Made by a program: the position numbers and the translations under genes. DNA of 64,000 bases from Candidatus Poseidoniaceae archaeon (GTDB taxonomy: Archaea; Thermoplasmatota; Poseidoniia; Poseidoniales; Poseidoniaceae), in the NCBI GenBank assembly GCA_949372875.1, contig CASIAW010000004.1, positions 62,001 through 126,000 on the forward strand, given 5' to 3'. Below the pieces are notes generated by a model. It saw only the letters and a list, made by a program, of their open reading frames with translations, was not told where the DNA came from and did not search any database. Below, one piece after another: positions 1 to 9,219 of this stretch. The number at the start of each line of letters is the position of its first letter. Position 1 is the first letter of the stretch.

Positions 1-1986
1 TTGGACTTGGATGATTCACCCATCGCCCTTGCAGCCGCAGGGCTAGCAGCAGACTATCTTGCTACCATGCACATTGCTGACGAAATACCGCTTCGAGACA
101 TCGAAGTGATTGATGAAAATGGCCATTTAGTATTGGACCAAACGACTTTGAGGAATTTAGAATTAACTTCAACGCTTGCTGGCGAATACGAAGGAAGCCT
201 CCTTTCAACGATGAATGCTTGTCGAAGTGCCATGGGAAGAAGATTACTGAAAACATGGCTTCTGCGACCGCTTTGCAATATTGAAGCAATCAGTGCTCGC
301 CATGAAGCAGTTGGTGCCCTTTCCCGTTCTGCTCGGCGACTTGACGGTATTCGTGAAGCGTTACGAGGACTTCGTGACATGGAACGTCTCGCCACCCAGT
401 TAGCATACAATCGTTCAAACGGCCGAGACCTACATGCTGTTTCAGATGCTTTGGAGCGAATGCCTGCCATCATCAACCTCTGCAATGAAACTGAAAATCC
501 GCTGCTTGCACACCTTTCTCATGAATTAGATGCCTTGAGTGACCTCGCAGAAGATATTCGACGGACACTTGTCGATGAGCCTCCACTCAGTATTCGAGAT
601 GGGAACTTGATTCGAGTGGGTGTTGATTCTAAAATTGACGAACTGCGAGAAACCTCTGCTTCGGGCCACTCGTGGTTCAAAGATTTGGAAGCAAAACTAC
701 GAATTGAATTAGAAGTTCCTTCACTCAAAGTTCGAATGAATCGTCAAATTGGCTGGTTCATTGAAGTGACAAAATCCAACGAACCCAAAGTACCTGAAGA
801 ATGGAGACGGAAACAGCAAATGACCAATGGTTCCCGTTATGTAACCGATGAGTTATCGCAAAGAGATGACCTTCTTCTCACCGCCGACACCAAGGTCAAA
901 GAATTAGAATACCGTGAATTTACTTCTCTGAGAGACCGATGTCGAACGCATGCCCAAGCGTTGGCCAACATTGCAGGGAGAGTGGCTGCAATAGATGTCC
1001 TCCAATGCTTTGCTTCCATTGCTCGGTCACGCTCATGGACTCGACCAGAACTGACCGAGGGCCAACATCTCAAAGCCGAAGGTGCTCGTCATCCAGCTCT
1101 CGAGATGCAATCAGGATTTGTCCCCAACGATATCCAACTGCAGAAAAAGCGTAACTTTTTGTTAATCACTGGACCAAATATGGGTGGTAAATCGACCTAT
1201 TTACGCACAACTGCTTTGTTGACAATTCTTGCTCAGGCTGGCAGTTTTGTACCTGCTAAGAAAGCAAGAATTGGACTTGTGGACCGTGTGTTCACACGTG
1301 TTGGAGCCAGTGATGATTTGCGAAGAGGGCGTTCTACCTTCATGATGGAAATGATTGAAGTTGCTCACATTCTTCGTAGAGCAACGCCACAATCTCTGGT
1401 ATTACTTGATGAAATTGGCCGAGGTACTTCGACCTTCGATGGCCTCTCAATCGCTTGGTCCGTGACTGAAGACATCTGCAAGCGAATAGGATCTCGAACG
1501 CTTTTTGCCACGCACTACCATCAGCTGATTGGCCTGGAAGGTGAAGTCGATGGATTGGTAAACGTGCATGTTCAAGTGGCACAAGCCGATGGTGAACTTC
1601 GATTCCTTCACACGGTTGCAGATGGGCCATGTGATGATTCGTATGGTGTCCAAGTGGCTGCTTTAGCCGGCTTACCACGCCCCGTTGTTGAAAGAGCCAG
1701 TGACCTTCTCGCCTTCCTCGAGCAACAAGCACATGGCGCAAAAGCAGGAGAATCAGGGACTCCTTCGGCTCGCGCCCAAGGCCAATCGAGCCTCATGGGT
1801 TATTTTGCAGCCGCCGCTCTCACTCAGAAAAACGGGGCACCTAAGCAAGTTCCTCGCCTCAGTGTTGAAGAGAAAGAAACACTCGATTACCTCTCTAATA
1901 TTGATGCGGATGAAATGTCGCCTCGCCAAGCGCATGATTCACTCTATAGACTAAAGAAACTGATGAGAGGTGATGGTAATGTCTGA
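1..1986 (+). CDS. mutS: DNA mismatch repair protein MutS (5' end truncated by window)
   Basis: Walker A TGPNMGGKSTYLRTTALLTILAQAGSFVPA, LLDEIGRGTSTFDGLSIAW and ATHYH motifs. The frame is open at base 1 and N-terminal domain I is missing. Confidence 0.97.
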   Translation: MDLDDSPIALAAAGLAADYLATMHIADEIPLRDIEVIDENGHLVLDQTTLRNLELTSTLAGEYEGSLLSTMNACRSAMGRRLLKTWLLRPLCNIEAISARHEAVGALSRSARRLDGIREALRGLRDMERLATQLAYNRSNGRDLHAVSDALERMPAIINLCNETENPLLAHLSHELDALSDLAEDIRRTLVDEPPLSIRDGNLIRVGVDSKIDELRETSASGHSWFKDLEAKLRIELEVPSLKVRMNRQIGWFIEVTKSNEPKVPEEWRRKQQMTNGSRYVTDELSQRDDLLLTADTKVKELEYREFTSLRDRCRTHAQALANIAGRVAAIDVLQCFASIARSRSWTRPELTEGQHLKAEGARHPALEMQSGFVPNDIQLQKKRNFLLITGPNMGGKSTYLRTTALLTILAQAGSFVPAKKARIGLVDRVFTRVGASDDLRRGRSTFMMEMIEVAHILRRATPQSLVLLDEIGRGTSTFDGLSIAWSVTEDICKRIGSRTLFATHYHQLIGLEGEVDGLVNVHVQVAQADGELRFLHTVADGPCDDSYGVQVAALAGLPRPVVERASDLLAFLEQQAHGAKAGESGTPSARAQGQSSLMGYFAAAALTQKNGAPKQVPRLSVEEKETLDYLSNIDADEMSPRQAHDSLYRLKKLMRGDGNV

Positions 1987-3985
1987 ACCAAAACGAATAC
2001 AACAACTAGATGAAACGACCATTGGTCATATTGCGGCAGGTGAAGTTGTAGAACGACCTGCACAAGTGGTCAAAGAATTACTTGAGAACAGCCTTGATGC
2101 TGGTTCAGCCCGAATGGTGATCACCATTGAACGAGGAGGATTCGACTTAATTCGTATAGAAGACGACGGAAGTGGAATCGATGAACACGATTTACGACTT
2201 GCACTGGACCGGCATGCAACCTCAAAATTACAAAAAGCAGAGGATTTGAATTCGATTCACACCCTTGGTTTCCGAGGTGAAGCACTCGCAAGTATTGGCA
2301 TGGTATCACACCTCTCAATATCCAGTCGACCTGAAGGCAAGGAAGGAAAATCAATTGCCATGTTAAATGGCCAAAAGGGTCAAGTCGAGCCTTTTGGGAT
2401 GCAACAGGGAACTCGAGTAGATGTTGAACACTTGTTCAAAAATACGCCTGCCCGCTTGGCCTTTCAACGACGTCCTGCTACCGAAAATGCTCGTATTGTC
2501 GATGTTGTTGTCGCACATGCTATGGCTCACCAGAATACTGGATTCCGACTTCTCATCGATGAGAGAGTCATGTTGGACATACCTCCTGCTGAATCAATGA
2601 TGGACCGATTGTTCGACTTACTTGGTGGACAAGTTGAGTCAATGCTCGAAATTAAATCCCCTGAAAGTGATGCTGAAGCACCCGGCCAAGAAAGATGGAG
2701 TGGATGGATTAGTACACCTGACATCACACGAGGAAAAGGTGATGACATCCATATTTTAATCAATGAACGGCCAGTTGCTGCTGGACCTTTTCTTCAAGCC
2801 ATACGACGTGGATACCGCACCCGTTTGATGCAAGGAAGACATCCAATTGCAGTTCTTTCACTTACCCTCCCTCCCGAAGAAGTCGATGTCAATGTGCATC
2901 CAACCAAGCGTGAAGTGCGACTTCGTCATTCGTGGCGGGTGTTAGAACGGCTCGAGAGAGCTATTGCCCATACGCTTGAATCAGCACCAACCCAGCCAGA
3001 TGCTGCTGGTGGGATTCCTGGATTGCAAGGGCTTGGTATGCAAAAAGCAACATCGATTCAAGAGCACCTTACTGCTGATGTCCCAACTGTGAATCCTTTA
3101 GAGGCTGCGGCTGGTTCCTTGTCGCTCGTGTTGCCAAAAGAAGCCAAAAAGGAAGCCGTTCCTGCATGGGCTATCGCTGCTGGTGCTCAATTAAACCTCC
3201 ATGGTAAAGAAGCGACTGAACCGGAAAGTGTTGAGAAAAGCCGCCCTCAATCAACTGCACCTGAAGCACAGGAAACGTTGCCGGGTTTGGATGAAAAACC
3301 AACGGCTCCTGCATTATCACCTGCGGAACGAACGCTTCACCGTCATGCTGGATGTGGTCATCGTCATTCTCCAAATGAAGAACTACCGCTTGAAGGTATC
3401 AAGAATGACTTACCGGAAATGGAACCTTTGGCTCAATTTGCGGATTCCTACATCCTCGTTCAAGCAGAAGGGGAATTACTGCTGATTGACCAACATGCTC
3501 TTCATGAGCGTATTCGATACGAACGATTACGCCATGACCCATCACTTTGGGAAAGTCAAACAAAACTCGAACCGATTCAATTAGACCTGGATCCTCGACA
3601 ATCTGCACGCATCTCGGCCTCGGTTGATACCCTAAGCGAAGTTGGTTTCTCACTACGTGAAAATGAGCAGGGGTGGATGATAGATGCTGCACCACACTTG
3701 CTTGAAGGCCAAGAACTGGTTCCATTCCTCATGGACTTACTTCAGGACACTGCGGAAGATGGTGCGCCACTGGAAACTGTCGACCGACGTAAGGACCACC
3801 TCGCATTCCTCAATGCTTGTCGAGGTGCTGTTAAAGCGAATGAAAAGTTGACGCTACCAGAAATGAGGAGATTAGTCGAAGACATGCGACGCATCACCAA
3901 TCCGTGGGCCTGTGTTCATGGCCGACCTACAGCCTTACGACTTCCATTGGATTCACTGGATCACCACTTCGGTCGACACGGTTAA
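1970..3985 (+). CDS. mutL: DNA mismatch repair protein MutL (start probably 1979)
   Basis: GHKL motifs: IAAGEVVERPAQVVKELLENSLDAG, GFRGEALASI, VDVNVHPTKREVR. C-terminal DQHALHERIRYE and ACRGAVKANEKL. Overlaps the mutS 3' end. Confidence 0.97.
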   Translation: MMVMSEPKRIQQLDETTIGHIAAGEVVERPAQVVKELLENSLDAGSARMVITIERGGFDLIRIEDDGSGIDEHDLRLALDRHATSKLQKAEDLNSIHTLGFRGEALASIGMVSHLSISSRPEGKEGKSIAMLNGQKGQVEPFGMQQGTRVDVEHLFKNTPARLAFQRRPATENARIVDVVVAHAMAHQNTGFRLLIDERVMLDIPPAESMMDRLFDLLGGQVESMLEIKSPESDAEAPGQERWSGWISTPDITRGKGDDIHILINERPVAAGPFLQAIRRGYRTRLMQGRHPIAVLSLTLPPEEVDVNVHPTKREVRLRHSWRVLERLERAIAHTLESAPTQPDAAGGIPGLQGLGMQKATSIQEHLTADVPTVNPLEAAAGSLSLVLPKEAKKEAVPAWAIAAGAQLNLHGKEATEPESVEKSRPQSTAPEAQETLPGLDEKPTAPALSPAERTLHRHAGCGHRHSPNEELPLEGIKNDLPEMEPLAQFADSYILVQAEGELLLIDQHALHERIRYERLRHDPSLWESQTKLEPIQLDLDPRQSARISASVDTLSEVGFSLRENEQGWMIDAAPHLLEGQELVPFLMDLLQDTAEDGAPLETVDRRKDHLAFLNACRGAVKANEKLTLPEMRRLVEDMRRITNPWACVHGRPTALRLPLDSLDHHFGRHG

Positions 3986-5415
3986 TCGAGAAGTGAAGGC
4001 GTTGTTGTCGCTTCGATTCCGACGCCTGCCGTTTTCAAACGTTCTAAGAACGACTCATCTGCAACATGGTGAAGCGTCTGACCTACAACTTCGCCACCCG
4101 TTTTTGCAGCGAGTAAAATAGCCGTCATAAACAATCGATGGTCACCAAACGTCGGCACCGGCTGAGTTGGAGCAACTGGGGTTTGATTTCCCGCAACTTC
4201 AACTCCATCATCGAGCAATGTGGCTTTTAGACCGAAGAAGGATAGTAACTCTACGGTACGAGAAAGTCGATTACTTTCTTTGTGAACTGCATGTGAAGCA
4301 CCAAGAATACGCCCACCAGGGCCTAAAGAGAGTAAAGCTGCTAACGGAGGCAAAATATCGTTTGAATTCGTTACATCAAGTTCGACTGGGGCGGGAGAAG
4401 AAGTTCTTTTCAAGATATCTGAATCCCACTTAACTCCGCACTCTATAGAGGATTCTTGGAGAATCTCATGCCCGATAGCCTGTTCAGGAGAAGGCCATCC
4501 TTGAAGATGTATTTCTGCATCAAGACAATGCGTTGCAAGGAGTGCAAATGATGCCATCGATGCATCACCTGGGACTTGGTAAGCCTCTTTTTGAACAGGA
4601 ACCCACGGTGAAAGGGAACACTTTCCGGATTCGAGGCTCACTTTTCCACCTGTACGCCCCACCATGTCTGCAGTCAGCTTTGAATGGCGATTCGAAACTC
4701 CTTTTCCGAGAAGATTGAGTTCTACATCGCATGGAAGGGCTGTGGATGAGAGTATCCATGAAGAAAGAGGCTGACTTGAACGGCTGATGTCAAGATCAAT
4801 ACCCTGCTTGAGGTTCTCCTCCCTCCATGGACCACTGAGAATTACAGGTAAGCGTTCTTTCCCTTGCCCTATAGACACCTTCACTCCTGCTTGCCTCAGA
4901 GAGTCCCACATGGCTTCAGAATCTCTTTGACGCAATGAATTATCACCATCTAACATCACTGGACCTTCCATTCGAGCAGCTATGCCTGCTAAAAAGCGAA
5001 GAGCAGTGCCTGAATTGGCAGCATTAAGAACGCTCGCTGGACGCTTAAATCCATTTGTGCCTACTCCAGTCATAAGCCACTTTACAGCATCTGGGTGCGG
5101 TCCAAGGTCCATCGGATTCTTCTGATGAAGTCGTTCACCCTTCACATTGAAATCTTCAAATGCCACACCCAATTGAGCAAGACTGCAACGCATGGCTCGA
5201 ACATCATCACCTGAAGAGCCCACATTTTCGAAGGTGACCTCTTGATTGGTTTGTGAAAAAAGTGCGAGGGCTCGTATCAAGTGACTTTTTGATGGAGGGA
5301 GTTGCCATTCAATCGGAGAAGATATGCTCTCTGGCGTAATCCGAAGAATGCGCAAATCATTACGACGATGATCCTTGCCCGATGAGGTCCAGCGCTTCAC
5401 CCAACCCCTCGCCAT
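3982..5415 (-). CDS. aroA: 3-phosphoshikimate 1-carboxyvinyltransferase (EPSP synthase)
   Basis: LPPSKSHLIRALAL, NAANSGTALRFLAG, GDHRLFMTAILLA. The track ORF extends to 5508, but Met at 5415 is a more plausible start and avoids overlapping moaA. Confidence 0.93.
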   Translation of the reverse strand: MARGWVKRWTSSGKDHRRNDLRILRITPESISSPIEWQLPPSKSHLIRALALFSQTNQEVTFENVGSSGDDVRAMRCSLAQLGVAFEDFNVKGERLHQKNPMDLGPHPDAVKWLMTGVGTNGFKRPASVLNAANSGTALRFLAGIAARMEGPVMLDGDNSLRQRDSEAMWDSLRQAGVKVSIGQGKERLPVILSGPWREENLKQGIDLDISRSSQPLSSWILSSTALPCDVELNLLGKGVSNRHSKLTADMVGRTGGKVSLESGKCSLSPWVPVQKEAYQVPGDASMASFALLATHCLDAEIHLQGWPSPEQAIGHEILQESSIECGVKWDSDILKRTSSPAPVELDVTNSNDILPPLAALLSLGPGGRILGASHAVHKESNRLSRTVELLSFFGLKATLLDDGVEVAGNQTPVAPTQPVPTFGDHRLFMTAILLAAKTGGEVVGQTLHHVADESFLERLKTAGVGIEATTTPSLLD

Positions 5416-5489
5416 GGTCGTTCCAGACTCCAAACACCCATCAACCCTTGCAACACAGGATAAAAAGCCGAATCCGCATAGGCTGTTCA

Positions 5490-6494
5490 ATGTCGTTGCA
5501 AGATTCACGTGGCCGCCCCTTGAGGGACCTGCGAATCTCGATTACAGACCGATGTAATTTCCGTTGCACATATTGCATGCCCCGAGAGAATTTTGGAGCC
5601 GAACACGAATTTTTGGCGAAAGAGGAAATCTTGAGTTATGAAGAGATGACCAAAGTAGTCGCCTCTTTACTTCCATTGGGCCTCTCTAAAGTCCGGATTA
5701 CAGGTGGAGAACCACTTCTCCGTAGAGATTTACATGTCTTTATCGGGTTATTACGTAACCTTGACCCTGCCCTTGATATCGCACTGACTACGAATGGCGC
5801 GCTCTTACACAGACATGCAGAAAGTCTGTTTCAAAGTGGGTTAAGCAGAGTGACAGTAAGTCTTGATGCAGTGGAGAAAGATTTGTTCCGCTCGATTACT
5901 GACAGCAAAAATACTCCTGAGGAGATCTTCAAGGGAATTGAAACTGCTCAGAGAATTGGACTCCCAGTCAAAGTAAACTGTGTGGTCAAGAATGGAGTCA
6001 ATGAGTCACAAATTGTTCCTTTGACCCAAGCCTGTATTGAACATAAGATTCCAGTCCGTTTCATTGAATTCATGGATGTAGGGACAACCAATAACTGGAA
6101 CCTCGATTCCGTTGTGAGTGGGAAAGAAATGAGGCAGATTCTTCGAAACCACTTCGGACCTCTCGAACCACTTTCAGCCGAACACCCGTCAGATGTCGCT
6201 CGATTGTGGCGCCTTGTGGACGGTTCGACCGTTGGATTCATTGAATCTGTTACCAAACCGTTCTGTGGAGATTGCTCTCGAGCTCGTTTATCGGCTCATG
6301 GCTCCATGTATACATGCCTCTTTTCCGAACAAGGATTTGATTTGAAAGGAATCCTCAGGTTTGGGGCAGACAGAAAAGAAATTGCTCAGGTCATTCAAGA
6401 CATTTGGACGCACAGAGAGGACAGATATTCAGAACAAAGAGCTCAACTCAAAGAAAAGCGACAACCGGTTGAGATGTCGTTTATCGGTGGTTAA
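5490..6494 (+). CDS. moaA: GTP 3',8-cyclase (radical SAM, molybdenum cofactor biosynthesis)
   Basis: DRCNFRCTYCMP radical SAM motif, ITGGEPLLRRDL, C-terminal FCGDCSRARLSAHG, terminal GG. Start set at MSLQDSRGRPLRDLRIS. Confidence 0.95.
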   Translation: MSLQDSRGRPLRDLRISITDRCNFRCTYCMPRENFGAEHEFLAKEEILSYEEMTKVVASLLPLGLSKVRITGGEPLLRRDLHVFIGLLRNLDPALDIALTTNGALLHRHAESLFQSGLSRVTVSLDAVEKDLFRSITDSKNTPEEIFKGIETAQRIGLPVKVNCVVKNGVNESQIVPLTQACIEHKIPVRFIEFMDVGTTNNWNLDSVVSGKEMRQILRNHFGPLEPLSAEHPSDVARLWRLVDGSTVGFIESVTKPFCGDCSRARLSAHGSMYTCLFSEQGFDLKGILRFGADRKEIAQVIQDIWTHREDRYSEQRAQLKEKRQPVEMSFIGG

Positions 6495-6992
6495 TCACGT
6501 CTCAATTGGTGGTAATATTACGCTGACCATCAAAGAATCAGTCGTTAAATCGATGAGTTTGAATCGCCATGTACCGGAATCAGACCCTATCGATGTTGAA
6601 TCAATTACAAAATAATCGCCTTGGCTTACTGAGTAACCAGCATCTCGATCATGGAAGGATATGTTGGCACCTATGAGGCCATAGACACCTGGGTCGTTGA
6701 CTTTACCCCGAAGAGGGTCCCCATCAGCAGTGTTCTCTGGAGAAAGGTCATACTGAATCTTGGCTGGGTCAATTGTTTGGTCAAGTGATGTCATTCGGAT
6801 GACGTGGAAACCGTTTGACAAACCACGAACGCTTACCGTTGCTTGAGCTGCTGGTTTTTCTGCCGTAGTGAGTGCACCTTGCATCAAAACAAAGACCATG
6901 CTTGAGAGCATTACTGTAATTGCGAGAAGTAAAACAGTCGCAATAACGGGGCTAACTGCCTCGTTCTTGGAAGCCCTCCGCAAGTTGCGCAT
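6495..6992 (-). CDS. Archaeal type IV pilin / archaellin-like secreted protein
   Basis: Class III-like signal KNEAVSPVIATVLLLAITVMLSSMVFVLMQG. Met at 6992 is preferred over the track start at 7079. Confidence 0.82.
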   Translation of the reverse strand: MRNLRRASKNEAVSPVIATVLLLAITVMLSSMVFVLMQGALTTAEKPAAQATVSVRGLSNGFHVIRMTSLDQTIDPAKIQYDLSPENTADGDPLRGKVNDPGVYGLIGANISFHDRDAGYSVSQGDYFVIDSTSIGSDSGTWRFKLIDLTTDSLMVSVILPPIET

Positions 6993-7066
6993 GATACCAG
7001 TGTACGAGCGATAGGACTTGAACCAACCGTTTCGAAAGACGGAGAAAGAGACGCTTTTGAATTGGA

Positions 7067-8212
7067 TTAGAACAGCCAAGCAGGCTTGTCACATTCCATT
7101 GCTCGCTTAATTCCACCAATAGGCCCAAGAATCCGCAAAAGTGTTTCTGTGATCAAGTCGCCTTTGAAAAATGCATAACCCATGTTCTTCGAACGTAGTG
7201 AATTTTTCAAAGCCCGACCCATTGAGGCTCGCACTCGTGTTTCGTATGCTTCCAAAGTGGTTCCTTCACGAAGGTTATCGAGGATTGCTTCGGCAGCAAA
7301 ACAACCGGAAATAATCGCTTGAGAGATACCTCCCCCGTTACTCGGCATGACCAGCCCAGCAGCGTCGCCAATAGCCAATGTCGTGCCGTCGACCATTGTT
7401 TTTACCGGCCCCCCCATTGGAATCCAACCGCCACCCCATGAGAGAATTTCGAAACCAAGTGAGTCGCAGAATTCTGTCAAATGGTCTTTCAAATTACCTT
7501 TGAGATAACCGGCCCGAACCCCAAGTCCCACATTGGCTGTATCTGGGCCCTTCGGTATAATCCAAGCATATCCAGAGGGCGCAACTGAACCAAGGAAGAC
7601 ATCAAATGTTTCCGGAACCTTTCCTTGGACTTGGGCATAGACTGTAGGAACTTGGTCTTTTGGTCTATAGCGCTCGTCTTCTCCATGACGCAGTCGACCT
7701 ACGTGCGCTAAGGAACCACTTGCATCAATAAGGAAATCAAAGGAATAACGGCCATTTGACGTTACGAGTAAATCTCTGTCCAACTTCGATTGATGTTGAA
7801 TTCTCATCATCGCTTCACCGGTTCGAATTTCTGCACCTGCATGAATGGCTTTATCACAAAGGAATCCATCAAAATGCAATCGATGGCCTGCAAAGGCATC
7901 TAAATCAAAATGGTAGGCTTTACCTGACGGAAGGAACACACGCATGTTATCCAAATCATGCAGTCTTAGCCGGTCTGGGAATTCAAAATAATCTTTCAGC
8001 CATTGATGGTCATCAAGATTGGAAAAAGTTCCTACAACTTCACCCCAATTTGGTATGCATTCGCCACACTGGGCAGGATTACCAACGATTTCCCGGCGTT
8101 CAATCACCAAGACATCAATACCATCTTCCGCAAGGCGTTGTGCACATGCAGAGCCTCCAGGACCTGCTCCAACAACGATGACCTGCCGGTGTTCCACTTC
8201 TTTACGACCCAT
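7067..8212 (-). CDS. Geranylgeranyl reductase family FAD-dependent oxidoreductase
   Basis: VIVVGAGPGGSACAQRLAEDGIDVLVIER, PAQCGECIP, AIGDAAGLVMPSNGGGISQAIISG. Downstream of the polyprenyl synthase on the same strand. Confidence 0.92.
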   Translation of the reverse strand: MGRKEVEHRQVIVVGAGPGGSACAQRLAEDGIDVLVIERREIVGNPAQCGECIPNWGEVVGTFSNLDDHQWLKDYFEFPDRLRLHDLDNMRVFLPSGKAYHFDLDAFAGHRLHFDGFLCDKAIHAGAEIRTGEAMMRIQHQSKLDRDLLVTSNGRYSFDFLIDASGSLAHVGRLRHGEDERYRPKDQVPTVYAQVQGKVPETFDVFLGSVAPSGYAWIIPKGPDTANVGLGVRAGYLKGNLKDHLTEFCDSLGFEILSWGGGWIPMGGPVKTMVDGTTLAIGDAAGLVMPSNGGGISQAIISGCFAAEAILDNLREGTTLEAYETRVRASMGRALKNSLRSKNMGYAFFKGDLITETLLRILGPIGGIKRAMECDKPAWLF

Positions 8213-8220
8213 AGAATCCC

Positions 8221-9204
8221 TCAGACATGTCTTTTCATGACATACTCTGTCACATAGAGCATTAACGACTTCGCATTGCTTTCGGCGAATACATCAAGAG
8301 CGGTGATAGCGCGTTCAAGATGGTTGCGAACCAATATCTCGGCGTAGTGTAAACTGTCAGAATGGTTGAGTAATGACATTAATTCATCAAATGAGTCATC
8401 GGTGAAGTTTTCGATGATGTGAGCTAATCTGCGTCGCTCATTCCCATGAGAAAGAGTCAGTGCATGAATCAATGGTAACGTCATTTTTCCTTCAATGACG
8501 TCCGCTCCTCTTGGCTTACCCATCCGCTCATCGCCGCGTAAGTCAAGCAGATCGTCAACCAACTGGAAAGCAATACCCAGTTCCATTCCGAACTGCTTGA
8601 GTGAAAGGGCTTGTTCATCGTTGAGTCCTGCAACCAAACCTGCAGCATAACATCCTGCACCAAAGGGCCCTGCAGTCTTGCCTCGAACAATGCTAAGATA
8701 GTCTTCGGGTGAAGTGGTAAGGTCAAGCACGTGGTCGAGTTGCTCAAATTCCGAAACAGCGAGATCAGCACAATATTGAGCCAAAATACGAACTATATTT
8801 TCATCATAACAGCCTCCAAGTCCGAATCCTTTGGTAAACAGCCAGTCGCCTGCAATCACCGCTTTAGGAAGACCAGCACGTGAGTGAATGGTCTCAATAC
8901 CTCTCCGGTGGGAGGCTTCATCATTGATGTCATCATGAACCAGAGTAGCAGTATGAATCATCTCAGAAGCCAGAGCAAGCGGCATAATCTCGTCAACATC
9001 GGTGCCTCCCGCAATTTCGTGAGCCAGAAGAATCAACAGAGGACGAAGGCGTTTACCACCTGCTAAGAGAACTGAGCCACAGAGTTCTGCAACTTGTCCA
9101 GAACCGTTTGCCACTTCATCTTCAATCAAAGATTCAAGTTCAGCATCGATGAGGAGCCTCATTGATTCAAGGCGGTCGCTCGCATCTAACTCAACGCTCA
9201 CCAT
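8221..9204 (-). CDS. Polyprenyl (geranylgeranyl) diphosphate synthase
   Basis: GGKRLRPLLILLAHE, LVHDDINDEASHRRG (first Asp-rich motif), FQLVDDLLDLRGD (second Asp-rich motif). Confidence 0.94.
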   Translation of the reverse strand: MVSVELDASDRLESMRLLIDAELESLIEDEVANGSGQVAELCGSVLLAGGKRLRPLLILLAHEIAGGTDVDEIMPLALASEMIHTATLVHDDINDEASHRRGIETIHSRAGLPKAVIAGDWLFTKGFGLGGCYDENIVRILAQYCADLAVSEFEQLDHVLDLTTSPEDYLSIVRGKTAGPFGAGCYAAGLVAGLNDEQALSLKQFGMELGIAFQLVDDLLDLRGDERMGKPRGADVIEGKMTLPLIHALTLSHGNERRRLAHIIENFTDDSFDELMSLLNHSDSLHYAEILVRNHLERAITALDVFAESNAKSLMLYVTEYVMKRHV

Positions 9205-9219
9205 GGTTCTCCTACAAGG

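Noticed and set aside
1340-1741. 133-aa antisense ORF within mutS (and many similar small ORFs in the track)
   Set aside because: Wholly inside a well-supported conserved gene on the opposite strand, with no domain signature.
3982-3985. mutL and aroA sharing the palindromic TTAA stop overlap
   Set aside because: A common outcome of tight convergent gene packing; not informative on its own.
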